Shown here: positions 52,171 through 60,693 of the stretch, piece after piece
Layout: each line of letters starts with the position of its first letter
Numbering within the stretch: position 1 is the stretch's first letter
Assembly: GCF_039941015.1 (NCBI RefSeq)
Contig: NZ_JBDVFI010000095.1
From: Sedimentitalea sp039941015
Lineage (GTDB): Bacteria; Pseudomonadota; Alphaproteobacteria; Rhodobacterales; Rhodobacteraceae
Length of the DNA: 64,000 nucleotides
Reading direction: 5' to 3' (one strand)
The notes under the pieces: model-generated
The model's input: the letters and a program-made list of their open reading frames with translations, nothing else
The model's database searches: none
What the model was told of the DNA's origin: nothing
Program-made: the position numbers and the translations under genes

Positions 52171-53464
52171 AGGCTTTTTGGACAGTCTTGGGGAGGGAGC
52201 GCTTTGTGCGCTCCCTTTCCTTTTTGAATTCTGGGCGCTTGAACATCAGTTGGCGCCCGAAGGTGACTGGCGATCTTGGGTGATCATGGGCGGGCGCGGG
52301 GCGGGTAAGACGCGCGCTGGGGCCGAATGGGTACGCAGTCAGGTTGAGGGCGCACGACCGCTTGATCCCGGAGCCAAAAAGCGCATGGCGCTAGTCGGCG
52401 AGACCTATGACCAGGTGCGCGAGGTCATGGTGTTTGGCGATAGCGGTATCCTGTCCTGTTCGCCGCCGGATCGTCGCCCGACGTGGAAGGCCACCGAGCG
52501 CAAGCTGATCTGGCCCAATGGCGCGGTGGCGCAGGTGTTTTCGGCGCATGACCCCGAAGGATTACGAGGCCCACAATTTGATGCGGCCTGGGTTGACGAG
52601 ATGGCCAAGTGGAAGAAGGCGCGCGAGACTTGGGACACGCTGCAATTCGCGCTGCGTCTGGGAGAGTTGCCGCAGGTCTGTGTCACGACGACGCCGCGCA
52701 ATGTGGGGATCTTGAAGGAGTTGCTGACCTCGCCATCGACGGTGGTGACCCGTGCACCGACCGAAGCTAATCGGGCGAACCTGGCGGCGAGCTTTCTGGA
52801 AGAAGTGCGTAGTCGGTACGAGGGAACACGCCTTGGTCGGCAGGAGTTGGACGGCGTGTTGCTGGCGGATGCAGAAGGCGCTTTGTGGACGACCGAGATG
52901 ATGCAGACAGCGCGTATTGAAACAGTCCCTGCGCTTGACCGCGTTGTCGTGGCACTCGATCCGTCGGTCAGTTCTGGAACTGGGGCGGATGAATGCGGGA
53001 TCGTTGTGGTCGGAGCGCAGACCGATGGGCCACCTCAAGACTGGCGTGCGTGTGTTCTTGCCGATTGCACAGTGCAAGGTGTTGGACCGAGCGGATGGGC
53101 GCGAGCGGCGATTGCGGCGATGGACGAGTACGGCGCCGAGAGGTTGGTGGCGGAAGTCAACCAAGGCGGGCAGTTGGTTGAAGAAGTGCTGAGGCAGGTG
53201 GATCCGTTGGTGCCGTTCAGAGCGGTGCATGCATCGCGCGGCAAGGCCGCGCGGGCGGAACCTGTGGCGGCGTTGTATGAGCAAGGGCGCGTGCGGCATG
53301 TGCGGGGGCTCGGCAATCTGGAAGAGCAGATGTGCCTGATGACTTCGCGCGGTTACGAGGGGCAGGGTTCGCCTGATCGCGTGGATGCTCTGGTCTGGGC
53401 CCTGCATGACCTGATGATCGCCCCGGCGGCTGGGTTTCGGCGTCCGCGAATCCGTTCCCTGTAA
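52160..53464 (+). CDS. GTA g2, large terminase (DNA packaging ATPase/nuclease)
   Basis: Packages host DNA into GTA heads. The protein has a Walker A MGGRGAGKTRAGAEWV, Walker B in FDAAWVDEMAKW, the coupling TTPRNVGILKELL and an RNase H-like nuclease start VVALDPSVSSGTGADECG. Start choice is uncertain: the frame is open from 52049 (TTG), an ATG lies at 52094, but GTG at 52160 gives the N-terminus seen in relatives (just before ALPFLFEFWALEHQL), 434 residues, and an 11-base overlap with g1. Confidence 0.92.
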   Translation: MIREGFLDSLGEGALCALPFLFEFWALEHQLAPEGDWRSWVIMGGRGAGKTRAGAEWVRSQVEGARPLDPGAKKRMALVGETYDQVREVMVFGDSGILSCSPPDRRPTWKATERKLIWPNGAVAQVFSAHDPEGLRGPQFDAAWVDEMAKWKKARETWDTLQFALRLGELPQVCVTTTPRNVGILKELLTSPSTVVTRAPTEANRANLAASFLEEVRSRYEGTRLGRQELDGVLLADAEGALWTTEMMQTARIETVPALDRVVVALDPSVSSGTGADECGIVVVGAQTDGPPQDWRACVLADCTVQGVGPSGWARAAIAAMDEYGAERLVAEVNQGGQLVEEVLRQVDPLVPFRAVHASRGKAARAEPVAALYEQGRVRHVRGLGNLEEQMCLMTSRGYEGQGSPDRVDALVWALHDLMIAPAAGFRRPRIRSL

Positions 53465-53583
53465 GGCGTTCAGAGCACCGCACGGTGGGTTTCAGGAATT
53501 TTACCAAAGGTCCGTCAGAAAGGGCGCAACAAAAGGGCGGCGCGGAACTGACGTGCGGCGGAGAGCAAATAGGAGCATCGGGA

Positions 53584-54771
53584 ATGGTTTTTGATTTCTT
53601 GCGTCGTGGCGCAAAGGCCGAGGTGCCAAATACCAAGGCAAGCGCGACCGGACCAGTTGTCGCCTATCATTCGGCGGGTCGTGTCGCCTGGAGCCCGCGC
53701 GATACCGTTTCGCTGACGCGGACAGGGTTTTCGGGAAATCCGGTTGGGTTCCGGTCAGTTAAGCTGATTGCCGAAGCTGCTGCGGCCCTGCCGCTTGTCT
53801 TGCAGGATCAGCATCAGCGTTATGATATGCATCCGGTCCTGAGCCTTGTGCAACAGCCCAATGCCGCTCAGGGGCGCGCCGAGTTGCTGGAGGCGTTGTT
53901 TGGCCAGTTGCTGCTTTCGGGGAATGCCTATGTCGAGGCCGTAGCTGGTGACGGCGCGCTTCCGCTTGAGTTGCACGTGTTGCGGTCGGACCGGATGACG
54001 GTGGTGCCCGGTGCCGATGGGTGGCCGGTGGGATATGAATACAGCGTCGGCGGGCGCAAGCATCGGTTCGATGCGACAGGTGCTGTTTCTCCGATTTGTC
54101 ATATCAAGTCGTTCCACCCGCAAGATGACCATTACGGGTTTTCACCTATGCAGGCTGCGGCGATGGCCGTGGACGTGCATAACAGTGCGTCGCGTTGGTC
54201 CAAGGCGCTGCTTGATAACGCGGCCCGGCCAAGTGGGGCGCTGGTCTTTAACGGTGTCGACGGACATGGCGCGATGGCCGATGATCAATATCGGCGTTTG
54301 TCCGAAGAGATCGAAGCGAACTATCAGGGCGCGCGCAATGCAGGACGGCCGATGGTGCTGGAGGGCGGACTGGACTGGAAGCCGATGGGATTTTCGCCCA
54401 GCGACATGGAATTCCAGAAAACCAAGGAAGCTGCTGCGCGCGAAATTGCCCTGGCTTTTGGGGTGCCTCCGATGCTGATCGGCATCCAAGGAGACGCGAC
54501 CTATGCAAACTATCAGGAAGCAAACAGAGCGTTCTATCGTCTGACGGTCTTGCCACTGGCGACACGCGTGGCCTCGGCGTTGAGTGATTGGTTGTCGCAG
54601 TTCACGGGCGAGGTGCTGGAGCTGAAACCCGATATGGATCAGGTCCCGGCACTGGCCGCAGAGCGCGATGCCCAGTGGAAACGCGTGTCAGACGCGCCGT
54701 TTCTGACTGAGGCAGAAAAACGCGCGTTGCTGGGATTGCCGGCGTTGTCTGAAGGTGGCGCGGATGGATGA
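53584..54771 (+). CDS. GTA g3, portal protein (HK97 family)
   Basis: Forms the dodecameric DNA gate at one head vertex. The 395-residue protein has HK97-portal features: SVKLIAEAAAALPLVLQD, LLLSGNAYVEAVAG, GFSPMQAAAMAVDVHNSA and FGVPPMLIGIQGDATYANYQEANRAFY. The ATG at 53584 follows AGGAGCATCGGG; an earlier in-frame ATG at 53485 has no family match. A 119-base gap separates it from g2. Confidence 0.94.
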   Translation: MVFDFLRRGAKAEVPNTKASATGPVVAYHSAGRVAWSPRDTVSLTRTGFSGNPVGFRSVKLIAEAAAALPLVLQDQHQRYDMHPVLSLVQQPNAAQGRAELLEALFGQLLLSGNAYVEAVAGDGALPLELHVLRSDRMTVVPGADGWPVGYEYSVGGRKHRFDATGAVSPICHIKSFHPQDDHYGFSPMQAAAMAVDVHNSASRWSKALLDNAARPSGALVFNGVDGHGAMADDQYRRLSEEIEANYQGARNAGRPMVLEGGLDWKPMGFSPSDMEFQKTKEAAAREIALAFGVPPMLIGIQGDATYANYQEANRAFYRLTVLPLATRVASALSDWLSQFTGEVLELKPDMDQVPALAAERDAQWKRVSDAPFLTEAEKRALLGLPALSEGGADG

Positions 54772-54991
54772 GAGCCGTCCACGATACGAGGCGTTTGACT
54801 GTGCACCGGGCCTGAGGCTTGCCGCGCACGAGCGGTTGAGCCAGGTGCATCACGATAATCTTGTGAGGCGACTGGACCGGTTGGACGAGATGATCGAGCG
54901 ACTGGAACGCCGTCTTTGGCTCGCCGTCTATGGAGTGGTCGCAGTGATACTGGCGCAGGCGGTGCAGTCGTTTCTGGTCGCTACGCCCTGA
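54764..54991 (+). CDS. GTA g3.5-type small membrane protein (rcc01685 family)
   Basis: A 75-residue protein with a charged helical N-terminus (LVRRLDRLDEMIERLERR) and one C-terminal membrane helix (WLAVYGVVAVILAQAVQSFL). It occupies the slot of RcGTA rcc01685, called a GTA head formation protein. It overlaps the portal stop by 8 bases. GTG at 54755 is an alternative start. Confidence 0.82.
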   Translation: MDESRPRYEAFDCAPGLRLAAHERLSQVHHDNLVRRLDRLDEMIERLERRLWLAVYGVVAVILAQAVQSFLVATP

Positions 54992-55026
54992 TTGGCAGAT
55001 TTTTCAAGGTTAACAAGGAGTGTGTC

Positions 55027-55584
55027 ATGGATATGGACACCGGGTTGGAGCACAAATTTGCCCGTTTTGGTGACGGATTGAGCGTTTCCGAGGGGGCCGT
55101 GATCGAAGGCTATGCCAGCCTTTTCGGCGAGGTCGATCAGGGCGGCGATGTCGTTCGGAAGGGGGCTTATGCGACCTCGATCAAGGCACTGGAGCAGAGT
55201 GGGCAGCGGGTCAAGATGTTGTGGCAGCACGACCCGGCGCAGCCGATCGGGGTGTGGGACGAGGTGCGCGAGGACGCCCGCGGCCTCTGGGTCAAGGGGC
55301 GGCTGCTGGACAGTACCCAGAAAGGGCGCGAGGCCGCGGCGCTGATCGAGGCAGGGGCCATCGACGGATTGTCGATTGGTTATCGCACGACGAAGGCAGG
55401 CAAGACTGACAAGGGCCAGCGGCTCTTGACTGAACTGGAGCTTTGGGAGGTGTCCTTGGTGACCTTTCCGATGCTGCCCAGTGCGCGGGTGGCGGCGAAG
55501 GGCGACATGCTGACAACCGAAACCGTTCTGCGCGAATTGGCGGCGACACTGGAGAGTGCGCGGCTGGAGCTGGCGCGCCGTTAG
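55027..55584 (+). CDS. GTA g4, prohead protease (HK97 S78 family)
   Basis: Cleaves the capsid protein's N-terminal scaffold during head maturation. The 185-residue protein has EGYASLFGEVDQGGDVVRKGAY, the catalytic His in MLWQHDPAQPIG and Ser in IDGLSIGYRT, and LWEVSLVTFPML, all standard for this family. The ATG at 55027 follows AACAAGGAGTGTGTC. Confidence 0.93.
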   Translation: MDMDTGLEHKFARFGDGLSVSEGAVIEGYASLFGEVDQGGDVVRKGAYATSIKALEQSGQRVKMLWQHDPAQPIGVWDEVREDARGLWVKGRLLDSTQKGREAAALIEAGAIDGLSIGYRTTKAGKTDKGQRLLTELELWEVSLVTFPMLPSARVAAKGDMLTTETVLRELAATLESARLELARR

Positions 55585-55726
55585 AGAGTGTCGCGTCGAA
55601 TCGTGTTCATTCGATCAGTCAACACGTTTGCTTTTGCGAGCAACGTTGGGGGCTGAATGCTTGACCGTGGTCCGAAGCGACACACTGTAAACGCGCTATT
55701 TTCTCACCCATAGACAGGATGTTCCG

Positions 55727-56908
55727 ATGAGCAAGACCGAGCGGCTGGCAACGGCCCAGGAAGGTGCGCCCCTGGTTCGGGAGGTGAAGCAGGCGATGAC
55801 CGGCTTCGTGAGCGAATTCAAGGGCTTTCAAGATGATATGAACATGAAACTTCAAAAAATGGAAGAGCGACTGACCATGCTGGATCGTAAATCTCAAATC
55901 GCGGCACGCCCGCACCTGTCCGCTGCAACGGAAGAAACCGTACCGCATCAGAAAGCGTTCAACGCCTATCTGCGCAGCGGCGACGATGACGGCCTGCGCG
56001 GACTGGAACTGGCCGGCAAGTCGATGTCGACTGCCGTCAACAGTGACGGTGGTTACCTGGTCGATCCGCAAACGTCGGAAACCGTGCAGTCGGTGTTGCA
56101 CTCCACGGCGTCTCTGCGGTCGATTGCGGCAGTTGTAAATGTCGAAGCGACGAGCTTTGACGTGCTGATGGATCATTCGGATGTGGGGGCCGGCTGGGCG
56201 ACTGAGACAGATGCCCAGACCGAAACCGATACGCCGCAGATCGACCGGATCACCATTCCGCTGCACGAATTGAGCGCGCTGCCCAAGGCAAGCCAGCGGC
56301 TGCTGGATGACAGTGCCTTTGATATCGAGGGCTGGCTGGCCTCGCGCATTGCCGACAAATTTTCGCGGGCCGAAGCGGCGGCGTTCATTTCGGGTGACGG
56401 CGTGGACAAGCCGCGTGGGGTTCTGACCCATTCGAAGGTGGAAAACGACAACTGGGCTTGGGGTAGCGTTGGATATGTCGCGAGCGGCGTCGACGGCGAT
56501 GTTGGACCAGGGGATGCCATTGTCGATCTGGTTTACGCCTTGGGTGCGCAATACCGTGCCAATGCCACGTTCGTGATGAATTCCAAGACCGCAGGACTTG
56601 TTCGCAAGCTCAAGGATGCGGATGGCCGCTTCCTCTGGTCGGATGGTCTGGCGGCGGGTGAACCGGCGCGGCTGATGGGCTATCCTGTGGTGGTCGCCGA
56701 GGATATGCCGGATGCGGCCAGCAATTCATACCCGATTGCGTTTGGCGATTTCAACGCAGGTTACACGATTGCGGAGCGTCCCGATCTGCGCGTGCTGCGT
56801 GACCCGTTCAGCGCCAAGCCACATGTTCTGTTCTATGCAACCAAGCGGGTTGGCGGCGATGTGTCCGACTTTGCCGCGATCAAGTTGCTGAAATTCGGCA
56901 CCTCCTAA
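55727..56908 (+). CDS. GTA g5, major capsid protein (HK97 fold)
   Basis: The 393-residue capsid protein has an N-terminal charged coiled-coil of about 100 residues that the prohead protease should remove, then the HK97-fold shell domain (VNSDGGYLVDPQTSETV, GWLASRIADKFSRAEAAAFISG, LMGYPVVVAEDMPD, FGDFNAGYTIAERPDL). It is very close in plan to RcGTA g5. Non-coding spacers of 142 and 165 bases flank it while neighbouring GTA genes mostly overlap, as expected for the most abundant product. Confidence 0.96.
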   Translation: MSKTERLATAQEGAPLVREVKQAMTGFVSEFKGFQDDMNMKLQKMEERLTMLDRKSQIAARPHLSAATEETVPHQKAFNAYLRSGDDDGLRGLELAGKSMSTAVNSDGGYLVDPQTSETVQSVLHSTASLRSIAAVVNVEATSFDVLMDHSDVGAGWATETDAQTETDTPQIDRITIPLHELSALPKASQRLLDDSAFDIEGWLASRIADKFSRAEAAAFISGDGVDKPRGVLTHSKVENDNWAWGSVGYVASGVDGDVGPGDAIVDLVYALGAQYRANATFVMNSKTAGLVRKLKDADGRFLWSDGLAAGEPARLMGYPVVVAEDMPDAASNSYPIAFGDFNAGYTIAERPDLRVLRDPFSAKPHVLFYATKRVGGDVSDFAAIKLLKFGTS

Positions 56909-56922
56909 ACGGAGCCGAATGC

Positions 56923-56942
56923 GGGGTCGGGTAACCGGCCCC
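56923..56942 (+). other. Stem-loop after the GTA capsid gene
   Basis: An 8-base stem (GGGGTCGG / CCGGCCCC, one G-T pair) closed by a GTAA loop of the stable GNRA type starts 15 bases after the capsid stop. No T tract follows, so it is more likely an RNA end-protecting or processing hairpin than a full terminator. Confidence 0.5.
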
Positions 56943-57073
56943 TGGGTGGGCGCGCGTCACACGAGAACCTTCATGTTGTCTAGCTGCTCCCCTCCGTCCG
57001 AGCAATGTGGGGCGGCGCGCGTCCATCAAATCAGATCGAACTGGCCCGGAGGGGTCCGAGCTTGCGGAGTAAA

Positions 57074-57676
57074 ATGATGATGTTGATCGAAGAAACCACC
57101 GTGCCTGACGTGGCGTTGCCGGTGGCAGAGTTCAAAGCGCATTTGCGGCTAGGGACCGGGTTCGGCGAAGATAGCCTTCAGGAGGATGTTCTGAAGGGGT
57201 TTCTGCGGGCAGCGATTGCGGCCATTGAGGCGCGAACCGGCAAGGTTCTGATTTCGCGGAACTTTACCTGGACGCTGACCGGATGGCGCGACCGGGCGGG
57301 ACAAGTGTTGCCGGTCGCGCCGGTCACCGAGATCACGCAGGTTACGATGATCGATGCGATTGATATCGAAACCCAGTTGACCGCGAGCGATTATCGACTT
57401 GAACCTGCCAGTCAGCGCCCACGATTGCGCCCGGCGGGCAGTCTATTGCCGATGATCAAGACCGGCAGCACGGTGCGGATCGGATTTACGGCAGGGTTTG
57501 CCGAAACCTGGGGTGGGTTGCCAGCTGATCTGGGGCAGGCGGTGTTGCTGCTTGCTGCGCACTATTACGAGTATCGCAACGAAACCGCGCTGAGTGATGG
57601 ATGCATGCCATTTGGTGTGACCAGCCTGATCCAGCGATATCGGGCGATACGGATAGGTGTCGGAGCAGGGCTATGA
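57074..57676 (+). CDS. GTA g6, head-tail connector (adaptor) protein
   Basis: The 200-residue protein has the phage connector (gp6-like) pattern: LPVAEFKAHLRLG, the helix IAAIEARTGKVLISR and AVLLLAAHYYEYRNE. It joins portal and tail. One of three consecutive Met codons (57074, 57077, 57080) is the start, behind GCGGAGT. Overlaps g7 by 4 bases. Confidence 0.88.
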   Translation: MMMLIEETTVPDVALPVAEFKAHLRLGTGFGEDSLQEDVLKGFLRAAIAAIEARTGKVLISRNFTWTLTGWRDRAGQVLPVAPVTEITQVTMIDAIDIETQLTASDYRLEPASQRPRLRPAGSLLPMIKTGSTVRIGFTAGFAETWGGLPADLGQAVLLLAAHYYEYRNETALSDGCMPFGVTSLIQRYRAIRIGVGAGL

Positions 57677-58011
57677 GCATGCCTATTCTCAACCGAAAGC
57701 TGGTTCTTGAGGCCCCTCAAAGGGTGCCGGATGGCGCCGGCGGATATGCTGAAAACTGGGAAAGTTTGGGTGAGCTTTGGGCCGAGGTTCGTAGTCGCAC
57801 GGGTCGTGAGCGGGCCGAAGCTGGCGTTCCGGTGTCGTCTGTCGGTTACCGGATCGTGGTGCGCGGGGCGCCGTATGGAACGGCCGCCCGGCCGATGCCC
57901 AATCAGAGGTTTCGTGAGGGCGCACGCCTGTTCGTGATCCAGGCAGTAGCGGAGCGGGACGTGGACGGGCGGTATCTGACTTGCTTTGCGGATGAGGAGG
58001 TCGTGGCATGA
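57673..58011 (+). CDS. GTA g7, head-tail joining (stopper) protein
   Basis: A 112-residue beta-rich protein of the phage head-tail adaptor family: VPDGAGGYAENWESLGELWAEV and VGYRIVVRGAP are typical. It closes the head after packaging. Coupled to g6 and g8 by 4-base overlaps. Confidence 0.87.
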   Translation: MSMPILNRKLVLEAPQRVPDGAGGYAENWESLGELWAEVRSRTGRERAEAGVPVSSVGYRIVVRGAPYGTAARPMPNQRFREGARLFVIQAVAERDVDGRYLTCFADEEVVA

Positions 58012-58421
58012 GCTATGCAATGGCGGGGGCGCTGCAAGCGGCCGTGTACCAGCATTTGCGGGAGGATCCAGGTGTGAGTGCATTGGTGGGAGACGCGATT
58101 TATGATGTGGTGCCTGCTGGCGATTTACCGGACGTATATGTGGCGCTTGGCCCTGAGACGGTACGCGACAGTTCGGACGCCGAGGGTGCGGGTGCCGAGC
58201 ATCGGTTTACCGTTTCGGTGGTGACCGATCTGGCAGGCTTTGCCGTGGCCAAGGACGTTGCTGGCGCGGTGAGCGATGCCCTGTCCGGAGCGCGCCCGAA
58301 CCTGAGCCGGGGGCGCGTGGTAGGCCTGTGGTTTGAACGGGCGCAGGCCCGAAGAGCTGGCAAGGCTGGACGCGTCAGGCGGATCGACCTGCGGTTTCGT
58401 GCGCGCGTCGAAGACAATTAA
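58008..58421 (+). CDS. GTA g8, DUF3168 tail terminator protein
   Basis: The 137-residue protein has the DUF3168 layout (ALQAAVYQHLREDPGVSALVG, LPDVYVALGPETVRD, and a basic end RVRRIDLRFRARVED). In RcGTA this protein caps the tail tube. Overlaps g7 by 4 bases; g9 follows after 24 bases. Confidence 0.88.
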   Translation: MSYAMAGALQAAVYQHLREDPGVSALVGDAIYDVVPAGDLPDVYVALGPETVRDSSDAEGAGAEHRFTVSVVTDLAGFAVAKDVAGAVSDALSGARPNLSRGRVVGLWFERAQARRAGKAGRVRRIDLRFRARVEDN

Positions 58422-58445
58422 GCAAATAATCTTTGGAGACACGAT

Positions 58446-58859
58446 ATGGGTGCCCAGAACGGAAAAGACCTGTTGGTCAAAGTCGACATGACCGGCGATG
58501 GCCTGTTTGAAACCATCGCCGGGCTGCGTGCGACGCGCGTCAGCTTTAACGCCGAGAGCGTCGATGTCACGAGCCTTGAGAGCCAAGGGGGATGGCGCGA
58601 ATTGCTGTCTGGCGCCGGGGTCAAATCTGCCGCGATCTCGGGGTCTGGTGTGTTCAAGGACGCCGGCACGGACGAGCGCGCGCGGCAATTGTTCTTTGAC
58701 GGAGAAACGCCTGATTTTCAGGTCATTATCCCTGATTTTGGAATCGTCGAAGGCGCGTTTCAGGTGACGTCGATTGAATACGCAGGCAGCCACAATGGCG
58801 AGGCCACGTATGAGATGTCGATGGCCAGCGCCGGTGCCTTGAACTTTACAGGGCTGTGA
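58446..58859 (+). CDS. GTA g9, major tail tube protein
   Basis: The 137-residue protein shows the tail-tube pattern NGKDLLVKVDMTGDG, SVDVTSLESQGGWRELL, GVFKDAGTDERARQLFF and a conserved YEMSMASAGAL end. It polymerises into the tail tube. ATG behind TTTGGAGACACG, a strong ribosome site fitting high expression. Confidence 0.92.
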   Translation: MGAQNGKDLLVKVDMTGDGLFETIAGLRATRVSFNAESVDVTSLESQGGWRELLSGAGVKSAAISGSGVFKDAGTDERARQLFFDGETPDFQVIIPDFGIVEGAFQVTSIEYAGSHNGEATYEMSMASAGALNFTGL

Positions 58860-58863
58860 TCTG

Positions 58864-59184
58864 ATGGCCAATCCGTGGACGGGAGAGGTGGCCTTGGTCA
58901 TCAATGGGCAGCGGCGGGTTCTTAAGTTGACGCTTGGGGCATTGGCGGAACTGGAACAAGTGCTGGAGACGCCATCGCTGGTGGCCTTGGTCGAGCGGTT
59001 CGAGAGTTCATCGTTTTCAATGCGCGATGTGATGGCGTTGCTGTCGGCGGGCCTACGCGGCGGCGGCATCGAACTGAGTGCGCACGAGCTTGGCCAGGCT
59101 GAGATTGAGGGCGGCCCGATGCAAGCAGCGCGGGTGGCCGCCGAACTGCTGGCGCGGGCGTTCATGGTGCCTGATGAAACATGA
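58864..59184 (+). CDS. GTA g10, tail assembly chaperone-like protein
   Basis: A 106-residue protein of the 'gene transfer agent family' (phage TAC type): MANPWTGEVALVINGQ start, TLGALAELEQVL helix and a final Arg/Ala helix. It likely guards the tape measure during tail assembly. Overlaps the next gene by 4 bases; with g10.1 it recalls the two-part chaperones of siphophages. Confidence 0.87.
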   Translation: MANPWTGEVALVINGQRRVLKLTLGALAELEQVLETPSLVALVERFESSSFSMRDVMALLSAGLRGGGIELSAHELGQAEIEGGPMQAARVAAELLARAFMVPDET

Positions 59185-59384
59185 GTGGGTTTGACTGGCC
59201 TGCCCTGATGCGGGCCGGTGTGCAGGGGCTTCGGTTGCGTCCAGACGAATTCTGGCGACTGACCCCTGCTGAATTGCGGCTGATGCTGGGACAGGGGGGA
59301 GCAAGTGCTGCCTTGTCCCGGACCGGGCTGGACGCGCTTTTGGAAGCGTATCCGGACAGGCAACGAGGAGAGTGCGATGAGTGA
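59181..59384 (+). CDS. GTA g10.1, small tail chaperone (rcc01693 family)
   Basis: The 67-residue protein has the family pattern FDWPALMRAGVQGL, LRPDEFWRLTPAELRLMLG. It is the second part of the tail chaperone pair and is coupled by 4-base overlap to g10 and 8-base overlap to g11. Confidence 0.88.
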   Translation: MSGFDWPALMRAGVQGLRLRPDEFWRLTPAELRLMLGQGGASAALSRTGLDALLEAYPDRQRGECDE

Positions 59385-60036
59385 TCGCGATGGAATAGTT
59401 GACCTTGAAGATCAGGCCGAAGCGCTGGAGGACAGCCTGGGGGCTGCTGCCAGCATGGCGGCCGGGTTTGACAGTGAGTTGCGCCGGGTTCGGGATGCGT
59501 TGTCCGCAACGGGCAAGGATGTTTCGACATTGGAGCGCGGTCTGTCAAAAGGTCTGCGCCGCGCCTTTGATGGTTTGATGTTTGATGGCATGAAATTGTC
59601 GGATGCATTGGAAACCGTCGCAAAGTCGATGATCCAGACCACCTATTCGGCAGCCGTCAAACCGGTTGCCAACCATTTCGGTGGGCTACTGGCGGATGGC
59701 GTGAGCGGTGTCGTCGAGGGGCTGATGCCCTTTGCCGATGGCGGAAGCTTTTCACAAGGTAGGGTTATGCCGTTCGCAAACGGTGGGGTGGTCTCGGGAC
59801 CTGTGACCTTTCCAATGCGGGGCGGTACCGGGTTGATGGGAGAGGCCGGGCCTGAGGCCATCATGCCCCTGGCGCGAGGGGCCGATGGCAAGCTGGGTGT
59901 GCGCAGCGCGGGCGGTCGCGGTGTCAGCGTGGTGATGAACATTTCAACACCTGATGTGCAGGGCTTCAGCCGCAGCCAGGGCCAGATCGCGGCCCAGATG
60001 AGTCGGGCGCTTAGCCGCGGTAATCGCAACAGGTAA
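59377..60036 (+). CDS. GTA g11, tape measure protein
   Basis: Sets tail length. The 219-residue protein is helical at first (coiled-coil-prone residues 10-60), then Gly-rich with FADGG, FANGGVV and GEAGPEAIMPLARG repeats, typical of tape-measure C-termini. It is short, matching the short GTA tail. The ATG at 59377 follows GAGGAGAGTGCG; the frame is open from 59305. Confidence 0.9.
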   Translation: MSDRDGIVDLEDQAEALEDSLGAAASMAAGFDSELRRVRDALSATGKDVSTLERGLSKGLRRAFDGLMFDGMKLSDALETVAKSMIQTTYSAAVKPVANHFGGLLADGVSGVVEGLMPFADGGSFSQGRVMPFANGGVVSGPVTFPMRGGTGLMGEAGPEAIMPLARGADGKLGVRSAGGRGVSVVMNISTPDVQGFSRSQGQIAAQMSRALSRGNRNR

Positions 60037-60060
60037 ATCGGACGAGAAGGGGAGAACGCG

Positions 60061-60693
60061 ATGAATTTTCATGAGGTGAGATTCCCGGCTTCGCTGAGCT
60101 TTGGCTCGGTTGGGGGGCCGGAGCGCCGCACCGACGTTGTGACGTTGGCCAACGGTTTCGAAGAGCGCAATACGCCCTGGGCGCACTCCAGACGCAGATA
60201 TGATGCCGGTTTGGGCATGCGGTCGTTGGATGACGTCGAAACGCTCATCGCGTTTTTCGAAGCGCGACATGGCCAGATGTACGGGTTTCGCTGGAAGGAC
60301 TGGTCGGATTTCAAGTCCGGTCGAGCCTCGGTCGAAACGGCATTTGATGATCAGGTCATCGCGACAGCAGACGGCGCGCAGACGGCGTTTCAATTGATCA
60401 AGACCTATCGGTCGGGCGCGTTTTCCTATGCGCGACCGATCAGCAAACCGGTTGCGGGGTCCGTTCGTATCGGGATCGAGCAGGATGAAATGCGCGAGTC
60501 TGTGGAATTCGAGGTAGATTTGGCCACGGGTCTTGTCCAGTTTGACAAACCGCCAGCCAAGGCCATGCGTGTCACTGCCGGGTTCGAGTTTGACGTGCCT
60601 GTGCGGTTTGATACGGACCGTATCCAGACCAGCGTCGCCAGCTTTCAGGCCGGGGATGTCCCTAACGTTCCTGTTGTCGAGGTGCGCGTCTGA
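60061..60693 (+). CDS. GTA g12, DUF2460 distal tail protein
   Basis: The 210-residue protein has the DUF2460 sequence RRYDAGLGMRSLDDVETLIAFFE and YGFRWKDWSDFKSG. In RcGTA it forms the distal tail ring. It overlaps g13 by 1 base (TGATG). Confidence 0.92.
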   Translation: MNFHEVRFPASLSFGSVGGPERRTDVVTLANGFEERNTPWAHSRRRYDAGLGMRSLDDVETLIAFFEARHGQMYGFRWKDWSDFKSGRASVETAFDDQVIATADGAQTAFQLIKTYRSGAFSYARPISKPVAGSVRIGIEQDEMRESVEFEVDLATGLVQFDKPPAKAMRVTAGFEFDVPVRFDTDRIQTSVASFQAGDVPNVPVVEVRV

